NCBI GenBank assembly: GCA_004009845.1
Contig: RMBW01000075.1
Span: forward strand, 1 to 64,000
Length of the DNA: 64,000 bases
Reading direction: 5' to 3'
From: Davidsoniella eucalypti
Taxonomy: Eukaryota > Ascomycota > Sordariomycetes > Microascales > Ceratocystidaceae
A model generated the notes under the pieces. It did no database searches, was not told where the DNA came from, and saw only the letters and a list, made by a program, of their open reading frames with translations. A program made the translations under genes and the position numbers. Shown in pieces: positions 10,829-21,108 of the stretch. How positions within the stretch are numbered: position 1 is the first letter of the stretch; each line of letters begins with the position of its first letter.

Positions 10829-12066
10829 AGTATAGGCGTTAGTCGTTAGTAAGATCCCCACCATGTATAAATGTATATAGTATAGTAGGGACCAAGGAGA
10901 GAGGTTTTAGACACCATGATTTGTCTATAGTGATATTGGCCCATAAATTTGGCACAAACATTGAACATATAACACACAACATAAAAACACCACTATTGAT
11001 GGCATTTTCAAGATGATCTTGAGGATTTGGTGTGTCCTAGATAAGGGCTATAAATTCGTGAATAAAACTCCAGGCTTGCCTCAACCTTTGAGGGACGTAC
11101 TATGTATAAGTGGCTTATAAAATCAATAATACAAAGCAGCCAAACTAGTCTATTCGTCCAGGGCTTTTACATTATGAAAGCGAATTTCATCAATATGCAA
11201 GGGGCTACAGTTAAAATTGAGTATTCTCACAGTAAAACCACGGTAAGCCACGGCGATGTAACACCTGGACCTGTCGGCGACAAGAAACATCGCCAACATG
11301 TAAGATTCATGTGTATTATCTACTTACTTATCTGCAGCCATGGTCACTATTGACTGGCGCAGATTGCGGCGATAGAGGGGCAGTACTGAATAATATGTAC
11401 ATATAATTCAAAGTAGATGTACATGTACTTACTGCACGTAAGACGGTAGCTCCGAGCAAACAAGACGGAAGCTTCAAGAAAGCAGCGCTTACAAAGATGA
11501 GCCTCTTCTTATTCTATCTGTTCGCAAATATGCAGATTCAGAAACAAAGTGAAGGTGAATAGTCATACTTGCACGGTGATGGCTACGATTTGTCAGCCGA
11601 TTGCCGCAAAGGTCCATTCACTCATAGATGCTCCCAGAAGCAACGATGGTATGATAGCCATGTATGATGTCATAGAATCTTCGAGCACAATTTTTCGCAA
11701 CTTGCAACAAGGCACTTTTGCCTATTCCTGGATGTAGGAATGGGGTCGATTTCGCCCGGCAAGGTACTCAGCCCTGTGCCTGGAGACATATCATTGGACA
11801 AAGATAGCTCCGAGGCCTCTTCTCGTGCCTAGAGTTCCCTTCAATAAAGTGAGTAATTTATGAAGGGCATGCAAAGCCCGGAAAATAAGGCCGAAAAAAA
11901 AAGAATGGTCAAGAACAACATGGAAGAAGAAAAAAAGATACCAAGGCTTCATTTTGTGAGGCCTATGAAATGTCACGATCTAGGTAGTTTGAGGTTGGAT
12001 TTTTGAAGGTTCTAGGATGTTAGTCATTAGATGCCAGTTAGTTATCTATTTTTGGCAATCTACTTA

Positions 12067-12144
12067 GCCCTGTAAAATCTCACTTGACAGCCCAAGAAAT
12101 AGTCACCTTGGGACTTTTTTATTTTATGTTTTATTTTACAGGGC
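12067..12144. repeat. Inverted repeat, 12-bp arms
   Basis: GCCCTGTAAAAT (12067-12078) is perfectly complementary to ATTTTACAGGGC (12133-12144). Inside lies a second hairpin with CCCAAG and CTTGGG arms. The whole 78-base unit could be a MITE-like relic or a structured RNA. No clear flanking duplication (such as TA) is visible. Function unknown. Confidence 0.65.
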
Positions 12145-13521
12145 ATTGCTTGTAGGCAAGTTTGCCTTGTCTCCTGACCTAAGATTTCAAAAAGTACATT
12201 GCCCACGCGAGCGTATCGTCGTTTAGAAGAATCTTACACGATATTACGCACTATGGGATTATATGTAGCTCGTGATACTACTTAGAAGGAAAGCCCGTGG
12301 CAGCAGACGAAGACGCCGTTGACGATGCATTTCAAGTCGCTCGTTCGGCTTATCCACTGACTACGGCCTGGAAAAGAAACTATGTATGTCTTCAAGATTG
12401 CGGTGAATGGCCGGCCAAGGTCTTGCATATGTATTACAAAGTCAGATCCAATTATCGACTCACTCAAAAATAAAATACCCTTTTACCGGTTTTGGTCTCG
12501 CTGTAACAAGGACTGCCACATCTATGAGCTGCACTCCGTTTTAGCTTTGTCACTTTACTTTACGGCTCTTCTTCTCTCAGTGGCTTGGCCAGGATGACAA
12601 ACGACACGCTTCTTTATTTAGCTTGCCGACTGACCAATCCAGATCCTCTCCGGGCAAGCAAAAGACGAGGAAAAACCAACTGGTTGGATGCCTATCTTGT
12701 ACCAAAAGAGGACGAATGAAAGGGAAAATGAGCCAGAATGACTTACATTTCAATTTCAAGCACTGATAAGCTTTCCGGCCTTGTCGTACTTTTCTCCCTC
12801 TCTTACATATAGACATTTCTGGCCAGTAATGATAACACAAATGCCAAGAGGTTTTTCTTTTCTCGTCTTCTGTCAATTGGGATGGTTACCCTGTGTAAGA
12901 AGGATAAGACTGCTAATTTCCCATGTCCATATAATCGCCGACACCTTGATTTCTTCTTTTCTCAATCTCACTATGCACTGTACATGCCGCTTATTCTATT
13001 CTTTCGCCGAAGTCAATATGGAGTAGCCGTCTGAGACGCTAGACTCTTCTCTGATAGGAGCAAGAGACAATATGATTCCCGCAAGTTGGTTTCATGACTC
13101 CTCAGAGATCAAGCGAGACATGTCAACTGTAGCAAGGTAGTCAACCTGTTCTCTTTGTCTCCTTTGCTTACAACGTAGACTATCGAAGGCCTCTTAGATA
13201 TGTGCAAGGCACAAGATGTCAGATGCAGGCCCCAAAAGTTGTTCCTCAACTCTCTGATATCACGCATCGTAATGAACAAAAGAGGCAATCCGCGCCAGAT
13301 GCGGCTGTTGCACGCTCCGCTATTGGCTCGGGGACTATGGGCGCTTGTTCTTTTAGTGTTTTTTAGTGCGGCTTATCAGGGAGGCTCGGATAAGGACTTT
13401 CTTCATGGAAGCCTACTTGCCTGTGCCTGTGCCTGTTTTGGTGTAAGTCGACGTAGTGGAACTTATGCTACAAGGCTGCCGTGATGTCAATATGGCTCCG
13501 AAGACTACATGGCTCGCATGA

Positions 13522-13528
13522 TATAAAG
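13522..13528 (+). promoter_or_regulatory. TATA box of the GRAGYNR-repeat gene
   Basis: TATAAAG lies 221 bases before the start codon at 13743 and is followed by a long CT-rich leader. A clear TATA box with a pyrimidine-rich leader is typical of strongly or inducibly expressed fungal genes. This is inference; no transcript evidence is available. Confidence 0.5.
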
Positions 13529-13742
13529 ATGTTGGTATCCCACCGAGATAGACTTGTTTTGTTTTTAGTCTTCATCCACTACTCATCCATCTTCTCACTA
13601 CTCTAACAATATCTTCACTACTCGATTTTACTACCTAGTTTCACCACTTGGCTTCACTACTTAGCTTCAATACTACTTCTACACTTCTACATACCGCAGC
13701 CACCACTACTTATCTCTCATATCCTCCTTTCTCACATTCGCA

Positions 13743-13976
13743 ATGGCTTACTCTATTGATACCTCTGCCGGCCGTGTCTCCTTTGGCCGCGCCGGTTACA
13801 ACCGGGACGATAACCAGCCTTCCAAGCCCGTGAACATGGGCCGTGCCGGCTACAACCGCACTGGAGTCGAAATCGTTATTCCAGAGGCTGAAAGTATGGC
13901 CGGCATCAACTTTGGCCGTGCTGGCTACAACCGCCAGGGTGGCCGTAGCGGCTCAAACTTTCATGACGACATGTAA
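13743..13976 (+). CDS. Small protein with three GRAGYNR repeats
   Basis: A 77-residue intronless frame starts at an ATG directly after a CT-rich leader. It contains the heptapeptide GRAGYNR three times, at residues 15-21, 33-39 and 58-64, preceded by F, M and F. The underlying DNA is nearly identical in each copy (GGCCGTGCCGGCTACAACCG or one to three changes). There is no signal peptide, membrane segment, cysteine or Kex2-type dibasic site, so a secreted peptide precursor is unlikely. The layout recalls fungal DUF3602 proteins, which repeat a GRGGAGN-like motif, but the motif itself differs. I do not know its function. The TATA box, leader and repeat conservation argue that it is a real expressed gene. 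Confidence 0.75.
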   Translation: MAYSIDTSAGRVSFGRAGYNRDDNQPSKPVNMGRAGYNRTGVEIVIPEAESMAGINFGRAGYNRQGGRSGSNFHDDM

Positions 13977-14566
13977 AGGCTTCATTCTCTACTACTTGCC
14001 CTGGCCTATTTTCTTCATCATCTCGTCTTCCATGTTTCTATGATGGGGAGATGTCCTGCTTATACTTTTGCATCTTGTCGTCTTTCTCATCGCAGTTTTG
14101 CTTCTTCTTTCCACCTGTTTTATTCATTGCGTCAGGAATTATGTATTGCTTGAACACTGTTACCTTTATAGCATCTCAACGGCCACATCATGGCCCTGAG
14201 CGGCTGGTTTCATCGACGACATTCTTCGTCTTATCATTATATTGGTCTTTTTTATCGCATTAGCTATTGCTAATCCTGGGGGGTTTGGTGCGTTTCTGGA
14301 AGATTGGTGCTTTCTTCTTTTCTTCGGCTGTTCAATAGATAGAGGGGGAGTTATGGTATCATGCATTTTTAGACGGGTTTGCTTGAAAGTACACATTTCG
14401 ATATCACTATAAACTTTTGTTATGCTTTTTTAGACTTAGTTATCTGCATTTCTTTTATCTTTTTCATATTATACAAGTTCTTCATTGTACCAACATGCAA
14501 TATACGTGATGCTAGTTGCCTGGTTGAGAAAGTTGCAGCTTGATGGGTGGTGTGCTCATAGTGTGC
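13977..14566. other. 3' flank shared by two convergent genes
   Basis: T-rich 3' flanking sequence lies between the small repeat gene (+) and the end of the MnmE gene (-). Several T-rich tracts could hold polyadenylation signals for either. No other gene recognised. Confidence 0.5.
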
Positions 14567-16412
14567 TCACTTACCAACACAGAACCTACAGTATTTCCAG
14601 CTAGTTAGTTTTTGCCATATGAGGAATCAGAGGTGTTGTGATTACTTACTTTTCGAAGATAACGCCAAGAACATCCTCTACATCTGGAGCGTCTCCTCGT
14701 CCCGTGATTCGCGAAAGACAGTTTGCTGCAAATCTTAGATGCTCCGCCTCGATGACAATGTCAGGCTCAGTATCCTCTTCGCCTAGATGCTCTGATAGGG
14801 AAAGGAAATCTTCAAGATGAAGCCTGCACTCCCGCAGCAGCTGTTCTTGTCTCTTTGTAACACCAAGTAGCTCTTGTTGTTCTTTCGGTATGGACGTCAT
14901 ACCTTCAAAAGAGCAATGCAGAATGTCGGTAAGCTTCTGGATGTTCCCAGCATCTTCTGCTACGTCCATCCCCATTTCTTCAGCAATAGCATCTGCACAT
15001 GAAACGCTGATAGGCTCAACATCCATTAGCTCTGGTATGGATTTCAGGGCGCTTTGTTTAAATTCTGTCAAAAGATCTTGAAATATGAAAGGATCTACAC
15101 TGTCGGTCTTGTTGATGATTATCATTCGAGACTTTGCCGATGCTGCCAGTTTCAATGTTTCGATATCATAGTTGATAGTGAAGCCACTTTTAGTAGTACT
15201 GCTCGGCTCGACAGCTGCGAGTACTGCTACAAGATCCGATGTCTTAGCTTTTTCACGGGCTCTACGAATTCCTTCCATTTCAACAGCACCAACAGCACCG
15301 CCTTGTTCACTTGTGGTACCTCTGAATCCAGCTGTATCTGCAAAATAACAGAGATATCCACGAATATCAAGGCTTACTTCAACGATATCTCGTGTGGTAC
15401 CAGCATCAGATGACACGATAGATGCCTCTCTTCCCACAATCAGATTCATTAAAGAACTCTTACCCGCGTTTGGCGGACCGACAAGAGCGATTCGGATACC
15501 AGAACGCAAAAGCTCACTGCGCTTACTTGCCCGTTCGTATTGCTGAATAGAAGAGAGTAATCCCCGTATATGCTTAGATACGCCATCGAGTAGCTCCGTC
15601 GATGATTCATCAAAATGCTGGTCTTCGGAAAAATCAATGAGAGCTTCGAGTTCACCACGGGCTTCTAACAGATATTGTCGCCAACTTTCATAGCGACGGC
15701 CAAGATCGCCGCCAGAGCCTCGGACTGCAGCTCGTCGTTGTTGCTCGGTCTCGGCTGAGAGAGTTTCACTGAGCGCCTCTACTTGGCCCAAATCTAATCG
15801 TCCGTTCATAAAAGCGCGCTTTGTGAATTCGCCAGGTTCTGCATAGCGTATCTTGCTAGACATGTATACCGAGGTTTCCGCAGAAGTGCCAAGGCGCTTG
15901 GGTGAAATACAGCGAGGTATAGCAGCTAAGACAGCTTTTACAGTAGCGTTTCCACCATGGATGTGCAACTCAAGCATGTCTTCGCCCGTGACAGTTTTAG
16001 GAGCAGGAAAATACAGGAGAATGGCGTCCGAATCGAGAATATCACCAGTATGGGTTGGTCTTGGGTCACATAGCGTACGCAGTGTAGAGTAACGGGCTTT
16101 TGGGACGGGCTTCAATGGACATAAGGCCTTACAGACGTCCAATGCTGCCGGTCCGGATATGCGAACAATAGCGATTCCAGCACGGCCAGGAGCCGTGGAA
16201 ATCGCATAGATTGTGTCTTCGTGACCAGATGTAAAACTAGAGCCGGAGCTCCGAATACTCGGCGAGAAGTGGAACTGGTGTGCCTGTAGCTCGTACTGAA
16301 AATGGCACTGTACTATCGCATCATAACGATAGGCCTGGCCGAAGCCTCTCTGAGACGCCACACGACGAAAGATAGGCGATGCTCTACGAAGCACTAAGAG
16401 TGACTTCATCAT
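14567..16412 (-). CDS. mss1: Mitochondrial tRNA modification GTPase MnmE (Mss1)
   Basis: Two exons, 16412-14650 and 14585-14567, encode 593 residues. With Mto1/MnmG the enzyme makes the 5-carboxymethylaminomethyl-type modification of wobble uridine in mitochondrial tRNAs. The first about 60 residues are Arg/Ser-rich, a likely presequence. The N-terminal folate-binding domain begins near DTIYAISTAPGRAGIAIVRI. The G domain shows GPPNAGKSS (312-320), TTRD (339-342), DTAG (359-362) and NKTD. The main frame seems to stop after VIFEK, but that stop lies inside a perfect GTAAGT donor. After a 64-nt intron with a CTAAC branch site, a 19-nt last exon adds FCVGK, restoring the catalytic Cys of the family C-terminal C-[IV]-G-K motif. 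The gene is divergent from mak16. Confidence 0.93.
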
Positions 16413-16902
16413 GTGTTATGGCTATGGGTGAGAGGTTAATAGTGCTACATAGTCAAGAGCTAAGCAGGTGCTTGAATTTAGAGCATAAGCTGCAAATGGT
16501 GTTTACTTGGTTACATTCTGGGATATTGCAATTGTCGAATGGGAGCATTCTAGTTTGTCGTGCCCCGTCCGTCTAAAGTGGGGCCGCTCTAATACAAGGT
16601 CGAAAAACATATTACATGGTCAACTGCGCCGGGTAAATGCCGGGACATATGCCAAAAATCATAATTCTGCCGTTCGACAGCAAAGGCGGTGGCTCAAAAA
16701 ATTCAGATTTTCTGCAGAGCTAAGAAAGAAAAGCGCCCAAAGGAAAGTATTCTCAGATTTGCTAGTATTACTGCATGTAGTGGGGGTTTTTCTTCTTTCC
16801 AACGACCTTACTTGCTAGATTTTCCATTTATACATCATATCAAAAGTTTGTCTATTTCATACCAAAGCATAGCAGGCTTCTAGCTGTTTCAATTCAGACA
16901 CA
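16413..16902. other. Bidirectional promoter between mss1 and mak16
   Basis: These 490 bases separate the start codons of two divergent genes, both tied to translation, so the stretch should hold both promoters. A CT-rich patch lies shortly before the mak16 start. I cannot assign individual elements with confidence. Confidence 0.6.
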
Positions 16903-17996
16903 ATGGCCTCCGATGAAATCGTCTGGCAGATTATCAACCAGCAGTTCTGCGCCTTCAAGTTAAAGTATGTCCCATAGCATATATTCGCCATTAGTGCCAA
17001 CACGGCAAGCTTCTATGAGCAGAACAATACATACGTTACTCTATTCATAGTATTCAGTCATTAGCTAACCATCGATCTCTATTTCTTCTTTCCAGAACCG
17101 ACAAGAACCAGACTTTCTGCCGCAGTACCGACAATCTCACTGGTCTCTGCAACCGCCAGTCCTGCCCGCTGGCCAACTCCAGATATGCCACCGTGCGCCA
17201 ACATCCCGAGAAGGACACTCTTTACCTATACATGAAGACGGTCGAGCGCGCGGCCTACCCTAACCGCCTATGGGAAAAGATCAAGCTGTCCAACAACTAC
17301 GAAAAGGCTCTTCAACAACTTGACGAGCGCTTGATATACTGGCCTAAATTCCTCATCCACAAGTGCAAACAGCGTCTCACACGCCTCAAACAAGTACAGA
17401 TTCGCAGTCGCCGCATTGCCGCTGAGGAGGAGCGCCTCGGTGAAAAGCTAGTTCCTAAGCTAGCACCCAAGGTACGCCATCGTGAAGCCGCCCGCGAGAA
17501 GAAGGCCGAGGCTGCTGCCAAGCTAGAGCGCTCTATCGAGCGTGAGCTGTTGCAGCGTTTGCGTACCGGTGCCTACGGCGATCAGCCCCTCAACGTCAGC
17601 GAGGCCATCTGGAAGAAGGTGCTCAATGCCATGGAGAAGGAAGGCCAGGCGCATCGTGACGAAGACATGGACGAAGGTGTCGATGAGGACGAGAGCGAGA
17701 AGAACTTCGAGGAGGAGAATGCTGAGGAAGATATGGAAAAGCAAGTCGAGTACGTCGAAGACATGGAAGAAAGCGACGACGACGGTGATCTGGATGATCT
17801 GGAAGACTGGCTGGAGTCCGGCGACGAAGAGGAGGATGATGAAGAAGAAAGCGATGAGGAGTCTGACGACGATGATGACAAGGCCAGTGCTAAGCGGAAG
17901 CGTGGTAGCGCTCTCAAGCTAAACAAGGACCGCATGAAGCAACGCCGCCTGGAACAAGAGAAGCAGCCGAAGCTCACCGAGGAGATCGCTTGGTAA
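16903..17996 (+). CDS. mak16: 60S ribosome biogenesis factor Mak16
   Basis: Two exons, 16903-16964 and 17096-17996, encode 320 residues (yeast Mak16 has 306). Mak16 is a nucleolar factor needed for pre-60S maturation, working with Rpf1. The first exon gives MASDEIVWQIINQQFCAFKL and the second continues KTDKNQTFCRSTDNLTGLCN. The Cys residues of FC..F, FCR, LC and SCPLAN are the family hallmark. The L28e-like domain fills roughly residues 1-120, with KTVERAAYPNRLWEKIKLS and YWPKFLIHKCKQRLTRL. The C-terminal third is highly acidic (Asp/Glu runs, about 205-290) and ends in a basic tail, as in other Mak16 proteins. The 131-nt intron so close to the start codon is common in fungal ribosome-biogenesis genes. 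Confidence 0.97.
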
Positions 17997-19276
17997 GGGC
18001 GTCCCTTCCGATAGTACTTTGTCCTTTCGTCACACTCCTCTCAAGAAGCTCGCCTCTCTTTGTCCTCTCATGCCTTGGTTCTTGTTACTAGCGGACTCTA
18101 TATCTCTTTGATATTTTGTCATGCTTTCTTTGCCCACAACTGCATCTTTGTTGTTTTCTTGCTGTGTATTTTGTTGCGTTGCGTCTCTACAGCGCATCTG
18201 ATTTTCATCTGCCGCTGCTCATCTCGATACACGCTGTCATTTCTGTCATCATTATTTCCTTGTTACTGGTGTTCTTTCTGCTAGTATGGCGAATCGGTTG
18301 GAAAAAAAAAAAAGCAAACCAAAGAATATTGGGATAACCACTTAAACGTCTTTGATCACAAATTTTAGTTCCGATAAACTGGGACATTGCAACTATAATA
18401 TAAAATTCCCTTTTTAGTACTAATGACGTTTAAAAAATAAAAAATAAAAAAGCGTACTTATCTACTCTCAACCCTCCAATTTCAATGTATAGATATGTAG
18501 CTGTGCCGCTTAAACGGTTATTTCCTATGTTAAGGTCAGAGCTTGGTGTTTCGACTTTGTTTGCTCGCCAACTCAGCTGTGGCTTTTGTGCTTAAAGCTT
18601 TATAACAGCGCCCCCTCCACTAAAAAACTAACCCCTAGTTCACTATAAATTCACCTTTGGCCCCCTCTCCATGCCCCTAGCAAGCTTTAGATCACATAGG
18701 AGCTTCTATAGTAGGCCTAAAGTAGGCCAAAGTAGACCCAAAGAAGACCAAAGAGGAAGCGAGCTGTTGTTTGGATGCGAAAAAAGACGCTCTCGAAACA
18801 CCAACACATGAACCTGTAACCAGACTCCTGTTTTTTTTTTCTAATTTGTATGCTACTGCTTTTTCTGCACTCAGTTCTCGGAACGTCTCCTTTTTGCCTC
18901 CTGCAACAACGCCAATCATTATCACCACTTCGATCGCAGCCTCTTTAATTACTTTTTGTTTCCTTTCCCATCTTCCCTCTTCCTTCACCTGTAATTTTCA
19001 CTCGCACTACCTGTTTAGTTTCATCGACAGGCCTTTACTTAGTAACCCCTCAACAGCCATTTCGAAGGCCGGAATATCTGGCTAGTCTCTTCCCATAACG
19101 ACTAATCGATCCCATACTGGGCTTCGGCCCGCAATAACCTCGAGTATCGATAGCGTAGCACTTCGATCTGCTTGGCACAGGAGAAATACTGCCTTGGCTC
19201 TCAAACTACACGCTTTCTTTTTTGTCGCACGCTTCGACGCCGTTTCTTCCACGATCTCACCGACTCATTAATCAAC
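17997..19276. other. Intergenic between mak16 and mso1
   Basis: This holds the T-rich 3' flank of mak16 and the promoter and leader of mso1. Around 18710-18755 there is an imperfect tandem repeat built on AGTAGGCCAAAG. From about 18830 to 19040 the + strand is pyrimidine-rich. No gene or RNA recognised. Confidence 0.55.
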
Positions 19277-20071
19277 ATGGCGTCGTGGTACAACAACCTC
19301 ATCAACAAGACCAGCAGTGGCATCCGCGGATTTTTACAAGCAGAAGCTGACGGCGACACTGAAGACGATACTCATGTCTGTCGCGTCCTTCGCTCATACT
19401 ACACCGAGAAAGCACGCCCATTTCCCGGCTGGTTGCCACCTGATCCACGTGCCCCTCCTCCTGTCGCGCCTGCTTACGGCAATCCGGCCATAGGTGCTCG
19501 CTATGGCGGGCTCAGTGCCGGGCCCAGTGCCAGCCAGAACAGCGCTGCATCAACAGGCGGTGGTCTGTCGTCTCTCTGGGATACCCCGAACAACGGCTCG
19601 GCACCACCGCCTCAGACACAGAGCTTACGACAAGGCGGTGGACGTCCGGCGTTTGGCGCACAGAGCAGCGCACGCAACTCGCCTTTCCAGATGCAACAAT
19701 CGCAGCCACAACAGGACAACCGGCCCCAACCACAAAGCTCCGCTAGTTATTCGCGGGAAGGCGCTGCCTCAGCAGCAAGCGGAGGTAGCTCGGCCCAAGA
19801 TCGCTTGAAACAAAGACTTTGGGGTGGCGGTGCGCGCACAGCTAGTCCACAGTCTGCGGGCTCGAATGGAGGAGGCCCCTTCCAACCACCATCACAGAAA
19901 CAAGCACCACCACCAGCAAGTAACGGTTCGTTCAGCGCATACAATCCCAATGCCGGCGGAGGAGGTGGAGGCGGCTACCAACCACAACAGCAGGATTACA
20001 GCCAGAACTCCAGACGACCAGTTGGCCTACCCACAGGGCCCCGAGGTGGAGGGCCCCGTATGCGTGGTTGA
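19277..20071 (+). CDS. mso1: Mso1-like Sec1-binding exocytosis protein
   Basis: An intronless frame of 264 residues. The N-terminus carries the Mso1 domain: MASWYNNLINKTSSGIRGFL, then EADGDTEDDTHVCRVLRSYY and TEKARPFPGWLPPDPRAPPP. Family knowledge: Mso1 binds the SM protein Sec1 and the Sec4 GTPase and helps SNARE assembly at sites of polarised secretion on the plasma membrane. The rest, from about residue 75, is low-complexity and disordered, rich in Pro, Gly, Gln and Ser. It contains a conserved-looking short segment SAQDRLKQRLWGGG near residue 175 and ends in a Gly/Arg tail. The frame is open further upstream, but the ATG at 19277 begins the conserved domain and fits a Kozak-like context (CAACATGG). 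Confidence 0.9.
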   Translation: MASWYNNLINKTSSGIRGFLQAEADGDTEDDTHVCRVLRSYYTEKARPFPGWLPPDPRAPPPVAPAYGNPAIGARYGGLSAGPSASQNSAASTGGGLSSLWDTPNNGSAPPPQTQSLRQGGGRPAFGAQSSARNSPFQMQQSQPQQDNRPQPQSSASYSREGAASAASGGSSAQDRLKQRLWGGGARTASPQSAGSNGGGPFQPPSQKQAPPPASNGSFSAYNPNAGGGGGGGYQPQQQDYSQNSRRPVGLPTGPRGGGPRMRG

Positions 20072-21108
20072 GCTTAGCTGTATTCATGGCCTGGAGATGC
20101 AGACTGACTCTACATCACGTCTTCGTATTGCCATCAAGCGCACTGCTTCAGGTATCATTCACAGCTGAGATATTGTATAATGGTGCTCCAAAGAGATACA
20201 TTTGCGAATATCCAACCAGCGACATGGAGTGTCTCAAGGGCAATCGTAGTATCACTGCCAGCGGCAGAATCGCTGGTGTTGTCATCCCCGTTTTTTATCG
20301 TCTTCTTTCTTGTGCATAGCAACTTCATCTTAGTAGCCCTCGCAGGCCAATATCTGCGAGCTTTGTTAATACACATGATACCATGTTTTTGTCCTTCGCT
20401 TAAAGTCCCCAGAATCTACTCGTCACAATTACTGCCGTCCTTGAATGTTGGTTGGTTGGCCACAGGAGCAAGCATGTTTCCGCTGCAACATCCTAGCTCG
20501 CTTGCCGTATACCCTAATGCAACACTGGGACATACCGCCTAGTGTCCCTGCAGCGTACCGGTACCTAGCGGTCGATGTAATTCAACCAAAGGCCTAGTGG
20601 AGCCCAAGGTACCAGTACCAGTACTAAGCCAGTACTAATGATTAGTAGCCATGGAGGGGCTTCACAAAATGTAATACGTCAAGATAATGCCGACTATAGA
20701 GCTGGGGCAATCATGTGCTTTTTTTTGGACTCGATGAACATGAGCTTAGCCACGGGTTTATTTTTATTTTTATTTTTTGCTGCCTGTGATCTCCTGCCCC
20801 TCAAATATATGTGCAATTTTGCCGCTTAATATTTCACTCAATTACGGTATTCGAATTTCGCCTTGCCGGTTTTGCTCTATCTCTCTATTTTTGGTGGCCT
20901 AACAGGGCTTAGTGGGAGGCCGCGGGATTTCGAGATTCTAGCACGAACTACATTCAATTCTGCCGCCTACAAGCGCAGCATATGGTAATCAACGACATTC
21001 GCTGTTCATTTCGTGTTGCTAGTCCCGATATTTTCCACATTTTCTCTCTCTTCCATCTTTATTACCATAATCTACGATACACCAAAGACGATCCGAAACC
21101 TCACCGTT
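20072..21108. other. Intergenic between mso1 and gyp7
   Basis: No gene recognised. Around 20555-20640 there are several short palindromes and GTACC/GGTACC/CAGTACTA units, and around 20760 a T-rich run. The last 150 bases form the CT-rich promoter and leader of the RabGAP gene. Confidence 0.55.

Larger units (their letters stand above)
10829..13742. other. Intergenic, 2.9 kb, one inverted repeat
   Basis: No open frame here looks like a conserved protein; the largest are under 100 codons and of odd composition. I see a strong inverted repeat at 12067-12144 (listed), a small GGCAA/TTGCC hairpin close to it, and a TATA box at 13522. From about 13560 the sequence becomes a CT-rich leader with repeated CACTACT units, serving the small gene at 13743. 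Confidence 0.6.

Noticed and set aside
13743..13976. GRAGYNR protein as a RiPP precursor for the UstYa-like oxidase
   Set aside because: No signal peptide, no dibasic cleavage sites, and 32 kb of housekeeping genes between them.
17582..17977. Ser-rich 131-codon minus-strand frame
   Set aside because: Created by reading the acidic GAN codon runs of Mak16 backwards.
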